Shown: one piece after another, positions 32,658-42,291 of the stretch
Layout of the letters: every line of letters begins with the position of its first letter
Position numbering within the stretch: position 1 is the stretch's first letter
DNA from: Alternaria dauci
Lineage: Eukaryota; Ascomycota; Dothideomycetes; Pleosporales; Pleosporaceae
Assembly: GCF_042100115.1 (NCBI RefSeq)
Contig: NC_091277.1
Location: 558,001-622,000, forward strand
Length of the DNA stretch: 64,000 nt
Direction of reading: 5' to 3'
Program-made: the position numbers and the translations under genes
The notes under the pieces: model-generated
The model's database searches: none
What the model was told of the DNA's origin: nothing
The model's input: only the letters and a program-made list of their open reading frames with translations

Positions 32658-35597
32658 TCATCTCCGTCTGAACTTTGATTTCCCAATGACCGGTTTCTTA
32701 ACCACAGCATCCGCATCTACATCCTTCTTCTTTACCGTCCCTGCCTTCTTGACCACAGGTCCGTTTCCCTCCTCTGCAATCCTACGATCCTCATTCGCCT
32801 TATCGATCGCCATTTGCGCCTCCAACTCCGCCTTGCGATTAAATTCCGTTTCCATGATGCGTTTATCTCTCGCCGAATAGCCCTTTTCCTTGATACTATA
32901 AAAGACAGCACCCATATCCGCCAGCCAATGCGGATCAACAGACGTAACACACGACATGTACTCTTTGCTCGTAAGAATCAACTCGTGGTACACGACGTAA
33001 TCAGGCAAGTAGCCCAAGCCGTACAGAGCAGAAGTAGGATGGAGTTGGATAGTAACACTGGTACGGAGGTTGATGTACTCGCCTATACCCTTGACCTTGG
33101 CAGCTTGGTGGTAGTAGCCTGAGCAAATGCATTTACGAATAACATCCCAGTCTGTGCCGCAGGAGACGAGCCTCATCTTCTGTTTAGTCATGATGTCGTA
33201 GATCTGGTCGCGGATTTCCTTGGCACGACGCAGTGCTTTTGGGTGCAGGAAATGGCGGACACACCAGCCGTCGGAGTAGCCGTTGACTTTCCACTGCGTG
33301 TAGACGTGAAGCAGGGTGAGGTGATCAGATTCCGGGACAAAAAACTTCTCGCGTGCAGCGTCTGATTCTTCCTGACGTTCTTTGGGGCGGTAAAAGACTG
33401 AGGGGACGGAGAGCATGGCGACGATTGTGAGCATCTCTTCGCTGCACTCGTATTCTGTGGCTGTGATGATGAGTTTGGCGAGGGAGGGATCCATGGGGAA
33501 GGCCGTCATGGTGCGGCCGAGGTCGGTGAGGTTGCCGATGTTATCCAGGGCACCAAGAGCCCAGAGGTCGAATAGCGAGGTTGTTATAGTGTCTTGGGGT
33601 GGTGGGTCCATGAAGTCAAAATCTAGTAGGTCGCGAACGCCGAGAGATTTGAGAAGGAGGACGGTGTTGGCAAGGTTTGTTCGTTGGATTTCTGGGATGG
33701 TTTGAATGTAGAATTCGTCTCGGAAGGCTCGTTCGGTGTATAGGTGGAAACACTTTCCTGGTCCGGTACGTCCAGCGCGACCAGCACGCTGAGAGGCGTT
33801 GGCCTGCGAAATGGGTGTAATTTGAAGCGTGTCCATGCCCATCTTTGGATTGTAGACTTTGAGCTTGGAAAACCCAGCGTCAACTACGTACATGATGCCG
33901 TCCACTGTCAAACTAGTCTCTGCAATGTTGGTAGCCACGATGACCTTGCGTACACCTGGTGCTGCTCTGTCGAAAATCTTTGCTTGCAGATCGGCAGGCA
34001 TCTGACTGTAGATGGGGAGAATGCTGAGTTTTGGCGGGTCGTTGAGTTGTTTGAGCCTCTCAGCTACAAGCTCACATGTGATTTCAATGTCTTCTTGACC
34101 AGTCATGAAGACGAGGATGTCGCCAGGTCCTTGAGAGACATGTATGGCAAGAACCTGTTTGACTGCAGCGTCGACATAGTCCTCGCATGGCGATCGCGAA
34201 TATTGAATGTCAACGGGGAATGTCCGCCCTGGAATTATGAACTCGGGAGCTCCTCCATAGAAGCGCGAGAAGCGTTCCGAGTTCATGGTAGCTGATGTGA
34301 CGATCAGTTTCAGGTCTCTTCTCCGTGCCAGCACCTTCTTGAGGAGACCCATCAACACATCGGTATTCAAAGCTCGCTCGTGGGCCTCGTCCATGATGAT
34401 GCAGGAGTATTTGTCCAGGTCTGGTTCTACCAGCGACTCTCGCAGCAAAACACCATCCGTCATGTATTTGATTTTAGTCTCCTTGCTGGTGCAGTCTTCG
34501 AAGCGAATGGCATATCCGACCTGGCCACCCAACTTGACCTCCATCTCTTCGCTGACACGCTTCGCAACACTCATGGCTGCGACGCGACGAGGTTGTGTAC
34601 ACCCGATGAGTCCTTGTTTTGCGTAGCCATCTTCAAACAGGAACTGGGTCAGCTGGGTCGTCTTTCCAGAGCCCGTCTGACCAACGACAATGACGACTTG
34701 GTTGTCTCGAATGACGCGCAGGAGATCCTCGCGGACTGCAAAGGCCGGAAGGTACTGTCTCTGCTCCCGCAGTGTCTTGCTCTTACTGAAAGCGCTCGCA
34801 CCTTCTTGCTTAGTGAGATGCTGAGCAAATTTGCTACCGCCCTGCTTCTCCTCATCTTCAGGCCCTGGGGCAGCACTATCCGTGTCTTCCTCCTTGACGC
34901 CCATGATGTTTCCCAGTGTAGTTCCCTTGGCACTTGTAGCCTCCTGGGTCTGCTTGGCGCGTTCTTTCTGCTGCCGTTTCTCCTTGACAACACGACTGCC
35001 GCGCCGGCTGAAGACAGCCATGTCGCTCTGTGGGTCGCGAACTGCAGGAACAGGGTCTATTTGCTTTGTGAAGACAGTTTTGCCATCCAGAAACGGGGGC
35101 TTCAGGTCGTGAACAAGGATATGGACGCGCATGGCATCCTCGTCGTCGTTGAAGTCGTCGTCGAATGTCCTTCTCTGGGCAACTCCGGACTGCAGCATCC
35201 GGTTCGTCTCCCAGGCATCCACGTCCTTTTGCTTCTGTTGCGCCCTCATGCTTGCCCGGTTGTTCAGCTTCTTCTCCGTCAGAGCAGCCTCCCGCTGGGC
35301 ATCCAGCCATGTGCTCTCGGCGCCACCAAACGGGTTGTGGGTGTCGTCGCCGAAGGTGTGTCCATTCTCTTCGCCGCCGTACCAGTCGCGGTCCAGGGCC
35401 ATGGAGTCGAAGTCTTCCACGAGCGGCTCTGGGCCATTGAAGGATTTCTGCGCCGGGTCTGCGCCATTGTCCTGCGCCTTGGGGGTGTGCGCCCTGGAGG
35501 ATGCTGCGTGATTTGGCTTGCGGAACTTGGGACGGGGCGCGATGGAGTACTCTTCGGGGTCGAGCTTGCGCCGCTTTGGGCTGTGTCCGCGGTCCAT
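32658..35597 (-). CDS. PRP16: DEAH-box pre-mRNA splicing helicase Prp16
   Basis: A single exon of 979 residues. The frame is open for 67 more codons upstream but the first ATG is [11 protein letters not shown]. The N-terminal 270 residues are disordered and charged. Helicase motifs are complete: GQTGSGKT (about 306-313), [22 protein letters not shown], then QRAGRAGR. The C-terminal region has the ratchet/WH and OB-fold features [18 protein letters not shown] and [19 protein letters not shown]. The [17 protein letters not shown] segment and absence of an S1 domain separate Prp16/DHX38 from Prp22. Prp16 remodels the spliceosome after the first transesterification. It is divergent from PWP1 across 200 bp. 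Confidence 0.93.
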   Translation of the reverse strand: MDRGHSPKRRKLDPEEYSIAPRPKFRKPNHAASSRAHTPKAQDNGADPAQKSFNGPEPLVEDFDSMALDRDWYGGEENGHTFGDDTHNPFGGAESTWLDAQREAALTEKKLNNRASMRAQQKQKDVDAWETNRMLQSGVAQRRTFDDDFNDDEDAMRVHILVHDLKPPFLDGKTVFTKQIDPVPAVRDPQSDMAVFSRRGSRVVKEKRQQKERAKQTQEATSAKGTTLGNIMGVKEEDTDSAAPGPEDEEKQGGSKFAQHLTKQEGASAFSKSKTLREQRQYLPAFAVREDLLRVIRDNQVVIVVGQTGSGKTTQLTQFLFEDGYAKQGLIGCTQPRRVAAMSVAKRVSEEMEVKLGGQVGYAIRFEDCTSKETKIKYMTDGVLLRESLVEPDLDKYSCIIMDEAHERALNTDVLMGLLKKVLARRRDLKLIVTSATMNSERFSRFYGGAPEFIIPGRTFPVDIQYSRSPCEDYVDAAVKQVLAIHVSQGPGDILVFMTGQEDIEITCELVAERLKQLNDPPKLSILPIYSQMPADLQAKIFDRAAPGVRKVIVATNIAETSLTVDGIMYVVDAGFSKLKVYNPKMGMDTLQITPISQANASQRAGRAGRTGPGKCFHLYTERAFRDEFYIQTIPEIQRTNLANTVLLLKSLGVRDLLDFDFMDPPPQDTITTSLFDLWALGALDNIGNLTDLGRTMTAFPMDPSLAKLIITATEYECSEEMLTIVAMLSVPSVFYRPKERQEESDAAREKFFVPESDHLTLLHVYTQWKVNGYSDGWCVRHFLHPKALRRAKEIRDQIYDIMTKQKMRLVSCGTDWDVIRKCICSGYYHQAAKVKGIGEYINLRTSVTIQLHPTSALYGLGYLPDYVVYHELILTSKEYMSCVTSVDPHWLADMGAVFYSIKEKGYSARDKRIMETEFNRKAELEAQMAIDKANEDRRIAEEGNGPVVKKAGTVKKKDVDADAVVKKPVIGKSKFRRR

Positions 35598-35797
35598 TGT
35601 GTGCTGCCGAGGGATGGCGTGGTAAAGTCGCGAGGTGATGATGCTCGGGGGTCCGCAGTATCGATAGGCAGGCCGGCCAGGAGCTTCGGCCAATGGCTGC
35701 GGGGCGCCCCAAAATAATTTCCGACTGGTGAAAAAAGTCCCCCACGCGCCTTGAACTTGCGCCCTCACAGCGCATTTCACTTCACACAACCAGCGCA
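35598..35797. promoter_or_regulatory. Compact divergent promoter PRP16/PWP1 with a CCAAT box
   Basis: Only 200 bp separate the two ATG codons. A CCAAT pentamer is at 35690-35694 and the region is GC-rich. Two housekeeping RNA-biogenesis genes sharing one short promoter suggests co-expression; this is inference. Confidence 0.5.
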
Positions 35798-37488
35798 ATG
35801 TCTATGATCACGGCGACAACATGGGTGCCGCGTGGCTTCGCGGCGCCCTTTCCCTCGCGATACCAATTCGACGAGGACGAGTACGAGCGCATCTCCAAGC
35901 TTGCGAACCTGCAACTTGAGGACGCCAAGGACGAGCTTGAAGAGGCTCAGGCTGAGGAAAAGGTCAAGAACGGCACCTCCTCGTCAAAGGCCGCCAAGAA
36001 GGACGATGAGTGCGTGCGCCCGCGAAACCTCTTTCTTCCGTGCTAATAGGCCTCAAGGGACGATGACGACGACCTCAAGGAATACGATCTCGAGCACTAC
36101 GATGACGATGTTGCCGAAGACCAGGGCGACACCATGGCCATGTTCGGAAACGCAAAGAACCTGGTCTTCCACGAGAACGACGAGGATGATCCGTACATCA
36201 CCATGCAGGGCGGAGAGGAGGACGACGAAGAAGACCGCGAAGAGCTTCAGATCTTGGCTACAGACAACCTAGTTCTGGCCGGTCGCATAGAGGACGAAGT
36301 CGCCCATCTCGAAGTCTACGTGTACGAGGACGAGGACGACAACCTCTACGTGCACCACGACATCATGCTGCCTGCCATCCCGCTTGCCGTTGAATGGTTA
36401 GATCTGCCCGTGGGCAAGTCTGTAGGCACGAGTGAAGGCCGGGGCAACTACGTGGCAATTGGAACCATGGACCCCGACATCGAGATCTGGAACCTGGATG
36501 TGGTGGACAGCATGTATCCAGACGCAGTACTTGGGCAAGGTGCCGAGGACGCAGCCAAGATGGACAAGCCTAAAAAGAAGAAGAAAAAGTCGAAGAAGGC
36601 CAACGACGACTTCCACGTCGATTCGGTCCTCTCACTTGCAGCTAACCGACAACATCGGAATTTCCTTGCTTCGTCATCCGCAGACAAGACCATCAAGCTG
36701 TGGGACCTGAACACGACAAAGTGTGCCAAGTCATACACGTACCACACGGACAAGGTTTGCTCCGTAGCCTGGCATCCTGTCGAGGCCACTGCACTGCTTA
36801 GTGGTAGCTACGACAGAACTGTCGTGGCAGCCGATGTCCGCGCACCCGACGCAAAGGCGCCACGATGGGGTGTTGAGAGTGATGTCGAGACTGTGCGGTG
36901 GAACCCTCACGATCCCAACTACTTCTACGTAAGTCCTGCAACACGACTTCCGTCACGTCGTACTAACAAACCCAGGTCTCTACTGAGAATGGAATGATAC
37001 ACTACCACGACGTTCGCAATGCACCAAAAGACCCCTCTGCCTCAAAGCCGGTATGGGTACTACAGGCACATGACGAATCCATCTCTTCGTTCGACATTAA
37101 CCCAGTAATCCCGGGTTACCTGGTCACAGGCTCGACAGACAAGCAAGTCAAACTTTGGAACATCCAGGATAACGGACCAAGTATGGTCGTCTCACGAGAC
37201 CTCGGCGTTGGGCGCGTCTTCTCAACATCCTTTGCGCCTGATAAAGAAGTCGGTTTCCGGCTGGCTGTTGCAGGAAGCAAAGGTGCGGTACAGATCTGGG
37301 ACACGAGCACAAACGCCGCTGTGCGCGCAGCCTTCGCCAGCAAGGTGCCTGCGGTTAGAGGAGATGGCAAGGAGAGACTCGTGGGTCTCGAAGAGCAGGA
37401 CACAGACTCTGACAGCGAGGAAGGCGAGAGCGACGAGGAGGGTGAGGAGGAGGGTGCTGAGAAGGGCTGGGAGTCGATGGAGGAATAG
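35798..37488 (+). CDS. PWP1: Periodic tryptophan protein 1 (WD40 ribosome-biogenesis factor)
   Basis: Three exons (35798-36009, 36058-36928, 36976-37488; introns 48 and 47 bp) encode 531 residues. It starts [19 protein letters not shown], the typical Pwp1 N-terminus. An acidic region with [17 protein letters not shown] follows; this splice junction uses the acceptor at 36057, which keeps the acidic run in frame. WD40 units are visible around [63 protein letters not shown] and [16 protein letters not shown] Lys-rich patch lies before the propeller and the tail is very acidic. Pwp1 is nucleolar and acts in 60S pre-rRNA processing. Confidence 0.93.
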
Positions 37489-39483
37489 ACGATGATACCC
37501 TGGGCATATAGGACCTACACAACGTGGCGAATGTACCAAGTCTGACACCATTTGCACGATGACCTACATGCTATGCTGCACAACCAAGCAATTTGTGAAG
37601 CTTGACCCCGCAACGCTCGAGAGACCCATGTTGAATAGTGTTTCGTGCGTCGCCCACACGAGTCAGGTCCCGCACGTGTTTCAAAAATTGCCCGACGACC
37701 TGGACAGCTCGCCCTTACTTTTTTAGCTCCTTTCATCTCACCTGAATCGGGTAGCCTCATTGTGTCGCAGCAGGATTCGTAGTTGAGTTTTTGTAGTGAC
37801 ATCACCATCACCACGAGCAACGGCCAACGATAAACTCAAATTTGTTTTCTGTGCCAGCGCCCGAGCGTGACGAAGCAAAGCGAACGCGTGGGCGAACTCA
37901 CAGCACGCAGCCGACAAGCGACCGGCTGATCTCCCTGCGTTTGCAGCTTAGGGCATCAAAATCTCCACAATGTGGACCCGACGACGACGCAGCCTCAGGT
38001 CTCGATCTCGCGAGATGACGGCCAGATCGTCACTTCAAGGTCCCCTCGTCTCGGCCCTTAACAGTTTCGAAACCACCAAGGCCACGCAAGGCAGAAACCC
38101 TCGGAAAGTCAAAAAACCATCATCATGCCACCGGTCCCTTTGACGGTGACTGCCATTCGTGCGTATGCAAGGTACAATCGTGGCACCGAGTGAGAGGGCT
38201 GCTTTGGGCACCTCTGCACAAGGTTTGAGAGTGCCAGGTGACCCGATTAGGAGCGGGTTGACAGATGCGCCGTCACCACCATAACCATGGTACTGTTTTC
38301 GCTGGCATCGGAGCTTATCCATATTTCATGCCATGCGTGGTGAGCTGTCGAGGCAGAATGACAGCCGTGCCACCGACATCCGACTGCAATAATTACCCAC
38401 CTGTCTGCCATGCAGCCGAATCATTTCACCTGTCAATGCCGTGCGACAAGATAGGGAAAGCCCTTTATTCAACTCGGTAGTGCATCTCTGCTTGTGGGCG
38501 GCGTTGAAACAGCGGGCCTTTGGAGCCCCAACGAAAAGGTGCGGATCAACTAAACAGGCCAACATGCCCCGGCTCAATCTGAGACGCATGGGCGGCAGAC
38601 GCCTTCTCTGCGGAGCGACCCCATTCGCCAGCTATACAAAACATATCACCCGCTAAACTTAGCCGGGCTGTGTCGATGCCACCAATTTGACATGCCAGGA
38701 ACCAACGCACTCCGATTTGCTGCTTTTTGCTTGGTTGTGGCGGTCCCCCCGGTCGCTCGTACCAATCTTTGAGAGACATGTCGACGCGGCTTGGTTAGCC
38801 TGCCGCCCCGGGGATGCTGGATTTTTCAACCAACTGAGTCGCTCCATCGCGCGCTCTCTTCTTCAGGCTCTCTCCCTTCCTTTGCCTTACGCGCTCGTTG
38901 CCTTCCTCAGCAGCTTATCACTCTCTCACTTCGCGGCCCGGTGTTCGCTCCTTACGACACAGCTGGTCTCTACGCTCTTTGACAGACTATCCTTCTTCAT
39001 ACCCACGATTCATTCTTCACTTCATCACTACGCGCGGCGGAGCCAATATTAAGAAAACTCAAAAAGAAAAAGAAACATAAACAAACGTCCCTAAAGACTC
39101 GATCGTATCTCTGGAATCAACGGCGCCGGACCTCAAAGCCAACTTCTTAGCGGCACCTGTACAACACATGCGACTCTGAAAATCCAGTGCACCGTTACAC
39201 CGATAAGGGCACGCGTCCGAAATACACCACCGAAAGCACCGCGTGATCCCTTCCAGATTCTTTCTAGAACCACGCAACAAACGCATTAGTGCTACTCTAG
39301 CTCGCGACTGTTTGGACCTCGTGCCAGCACCCAAGCGCAATCTACTTCCGGCAATACCCCGCATATCTGCAGCTCACCTAGATAGCGACCAACTACAGTC
39401 ACCACCTGAATTACCGGCCCCGGCACCGACATTTGGACCCTTATTTGCAATATCGCACATCTACTTTGAATTAATCCATCAAT
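37489..39483. other. 2-kb region without a supported gene; long leader of the downstream Ser-rich gene
   Basis: The longest gene-free stretch of the central block. Bases about 38850-39060 are strongly pyrimidine-rich (promoter or transcription-start like), and 39060-39483 could be a 5' leader of 400 bases or more for the gene at 39484. Open frames within it have no family signal. Confidence 0.45.
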
Positions 39484-40335
39484 ATGTCTCTTGCTCGTGC
39501 CATGACCAGGCGCATCAAGCGGACTGACGACCCGAAGGAGCCTCCGGTATCACCAACTCGTAGCCAGAGTGTCAAAATCCCCAACAACTTTGACCGTTCG
39601 AAAATCTCGCTTCCAATTGCCCTGGTGTCCACCACCAACATGCTCTCGTACAACGCCCCCGACATCTCGACCCTAAGGAATGTTTCATCGTCTACCTCAC
39701 TGAGCCACTCTTCGGCAGACGACTCGGACCACAGCGTTTCGACACGCTCTCGGGCTTCTTCGCATGGATCAAGGGACACTACGCTCACGGATGCCTCTTC
39801 CGTGGACTCTTCACCCATCTCGCCCGCACCCAACCACCTTTCTGGCTACTTTTCATCCACTGGCAAGCAACTGAAGAAGTCTGCTTCAACTACCAGCCTC
39901 AAGCAAGTTAAAGAAGAGCCAGTAGAGGCTGTGCCTGCGATTCCACAAAGGGCTCTCTCGCACAGCAAACGCGCACACGAGCGACTGGCGCACAAGCGAT
40001 CCCTCCAGAACGTCAGTACTCGCGGCAGTGTGAACTCGCGTGGAAGCGTAGGTTCTGCACGTCACTCCCGCGAGCAGCGTTCTTCGCTCGACATGTTCAA
40101 AGGCACGATTGAGGAAGAGAGCCACCCCTTTGGCCGCGAACTGGAGCAACTCAACGAGGTTGTTGAAGAATTCGGCGGCGTAGTACGAGATGCAGAGGCC
40201 GAGGCGGATATTTCCATTATGCGCTCAAAGAACCTCGCGGCTTTCTGTGCTGCCGACTACCTCTCTGAGATCCGACCACTTTTCAGCCACCGGTTCGGTG
40301 TCGCACACCAAGCTCCTCCCATGGCTTGGATCTAA
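39484..40335 (+). CDS. Serine-rich protein of unknown function
   Basis: A single exon of 283 residues starting MSLARAMTRRIKRTDDPKEPP. The first 190 residues are Ser-rich and disordered, with basic patches (SHSKRAHERLAHKRS) and many potential phosphorylation sites (SPT, SSPISP). Residues about 205-270 are the only ordered part: EESHPFGRELEQLNEVVEEFG, then ISIMRSKNLAAFCAADYLSEI, predicted helical and probably the conserved domain. There is no signal peptide or membrane segment. I do not recognise a named family. An unusually long gene-free region upstream is in keeping with a regulatory protein under complex control, but that is inference. Confidence 0.72.
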   Translation: MSLARAMTRRIKRTDDPKEPPVSPTRSQSVKIPNNFDRSKISLPIALVSTTNMLSYNAPDISTLRNVSSSTSLSHSSADDSDHSVSTRSRASSHGSRDTTLTDASSVDSSPISPAPNHLSGYFSSTGKQLKKSASTTSLKQVKEEPVEAVPAIPQRALSHSKRAHERLAHKRSLQNVSTRGSVNSRGSVGSARHSREQRSSLDMFKGTIEEESHPFGRELEQLNEVVEEFGGVVRDAEAEADISIMRSKNLAAFCAADYLSEIRPLFSHRFGVAHQAPPMAWI

Positions 40336-41147
40336 GAAGTTTCCTTGCTGTGCTTACTGGACGGTCTCTTTTGCTCTCGGCACTATACCTTAGACGATGT
40401 CTTACGCTCTCGCTTCCGTGTACATACTTGCGGACTCTGATCCCACCACTCCTTGGTCTAATTCTAGTTTTTCCTTGTCTCATATTTGATCTGCTGGCAT
40501 GGTTGGAAGGAACACATTTACGGCGTTCCGGAACACCAGCGTCAAGCTTGGGCACTAATCCCACACTATCCCTAACGAATATTTCATGTTTGTCTTGTAC
40601 GGTGTTATTGAGGCGGTCAGCCGCAGGCGGAATCGGAGGAAAGCGATGCATGCGTCTGGGTCTGCCGGACATGGTGGTTACACTGTGTTCACGTCTGACT
40701 CAGACGACTGTGCTTCGGAATCAAAATGTATACATACATCCGTCCATCCCTTGTGCACTTGGTTGTGTTTGCCTAATCGGTGATGTCCTTCCGCTGTCTT
40801 GTTATCGTCCACCGTCCTTGGGACGTGCTGCATCCGGAAGGTGCCTTTGACAGTATGGCACCTGCCAAAATCATGATAGCGATGGCCACACGTGAGACTC
40901 AACCCCAGCTAACAAGGATGAAGCACGATATGGCGCTCATTCTCCATGCATCGCGCTCCGGAGATCAAGCACACGGCGGGGGTGGCAGACATGGAGACAA
41001 GCATGGCTCTAGCGCGATCCGGAATCGGCGAAACACCTCGGCATCCTTCCCTTTGCATCTCAAACTTTTGACCAGTACAACGAACGAGAGGTCCAATTGA
41101 ACGCCACGCCGCCCACACACACACACACACACACACATACACCCAAG
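40336..41147. other. Intergenic region with a (CA)12 microsatellite before mL54
   Basis: The first part is T-rich and is likely the 3' UTR of the Ser-rich gene; its hydrophobic open frame begins without ATG. The last part is the mL54 promoter. Confidence 0.5.
41114..41137. repeat. (CA)12 microsatellite in the mL54 5' leader
   Basis: Twelve CA units end ten bases upstream of the mL54 start codon, so the repeat is almost certainly transcribed into the leader. Confidence 0.9.
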
Positions 41148-41955
41148 ATGATATGTCGAACCTGTCTCCGAGCCGCCTCGCGCGCCCAAGCAACCCCATT
41201 CCCACGCGCCCAACAAGCCTCACGCTTCCTCACCACCACACCACCCCTCCGCAACGCAACACCAATCTCCGCGAACACCGCAACGCAATCCGCAGGCCGC
41301 CAAGGCGACTCGACGTCCTCGCATGCCCCGCCAACCGCGACATCGACATCTGCCGCACAGCCTTTTAGCGAGCCGTTAACGCCAGCCGCGAGTCCGGATC
41401 TGAAAGCTACGGCTGCGGAGGCTGGCAAGAAGAAGGCTGCGCCGCTGGTGAAGAGCAGTATACCGGCTGGGCAACCACTCAAGGGATTGAATTTCCTAAA
41501 GGATAGACAGGATCCAGTTGCGTTGGCTGATGACGAGTATCCGAGTTGGCTGTGGACGATATTGGACCGGCAGGAGAAGAAGGCCGAGGCTGGGGCGGGA
41601 GATTTGTTCTGTACGTCTCTCTCTTTTTTTTTTGGGGGGCTTTCTGGATTCATTTTATCCGCAATCTGTGTTTTATGCGGAACAGATTGAGTTTTTTGCT
41701 AACGAGCGTACAGCGAAATCAAAGAAACAGCGTCGTTTGGCTGCGAAGCGCCTCCGCAAGGAACAGGCCATGAACCCGGAGATGATGGCGCCGAAAGTGC
41801 CGTTGTACGAACAGACTATTGATTTACCGGGTGGAGATGGGACTTTGGAGGGGGCGATCAAGGCACAGGAGGCGAGAGAGGAGTTGACAAAGGCAATGAG
41901 GAATAAGAGGAGGGCGAGCATCAAGGAGGCTAATTTCCTAAAGGCCATGGGATAG
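41148..41955 (+). CDS. MRPL37: Mitochondrial large-subunit ribosomal protein mL54 (Mrpl37)
   Basis: Two exons (41148-41610 and 41714-41955; 103-bp intron with GCTAACG branch) encode 234 residues. The N-terminus MICRTCLRAASRAQATPFPR is a mitochondrial presequence. The family core is GQPLKGLNFLKDRQDPVALADDEYPSWLW, followed after the splice by SKKQRRLAAKRLRKEQAM. The C-terminal extension (residues about 175-234) is longer than in yeast Mrpl37 (about 105 residues) and is Lys/Glu-rich, as in other filamentous fungi. It is a structural component of the mitoribosome 54S subunit. The intron was placed from GTACGT at 41611 and CAG at 41713, which keeps the frame. Confidence 0.9.
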
Positions 41956-42291
41956 ATGTTGGCTGGGACACGGCTTTGGTAGTAGAAGAGAGTGGAGACA
42001 TGCGGTGCTGGTGGGATACCCTGTGTGTGTAGATATTGGGCAGCACGTCTGTTAAGACTTGTACAATCACCTGTGGGATTAGACATGTTCGCTATGAAAG
42101 TGAACCACGGCGGTTCGGCACGAAGCATTACGTCTGATGTAATCACTCTCAACAAAGTGTAGAATCATTTCAAGTACGATAAATGAGCATTCGAAACGTA
42201 GATCTTTACATCCGATAACTACTTTTAACACCCATAATCCAACAAAAACGCCTCGAAATGCAACACCTCATCCGCCGACCTACGCAGCATC
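41956..42291. other. Intergenic, convergent 3' ends of mL54 and UTP12
   Basis: A 336-bp spacer of 3' UTR character; nothing else is seen. Confidence 0.5.

Noticed and set aside
35598..35798. 67-codon upstream extension of PRP16
   Set aside because: It begins without ATG and lies in the 200-bp promoter shared with PWP1.
40326..40850. Leu/Ser-rich hydrophobic open frame after the Ser-rich gene
   Set aside because: It overlaps the end of that gene, lacks an ATG start, and reflects T-rich 3' UTR composition.
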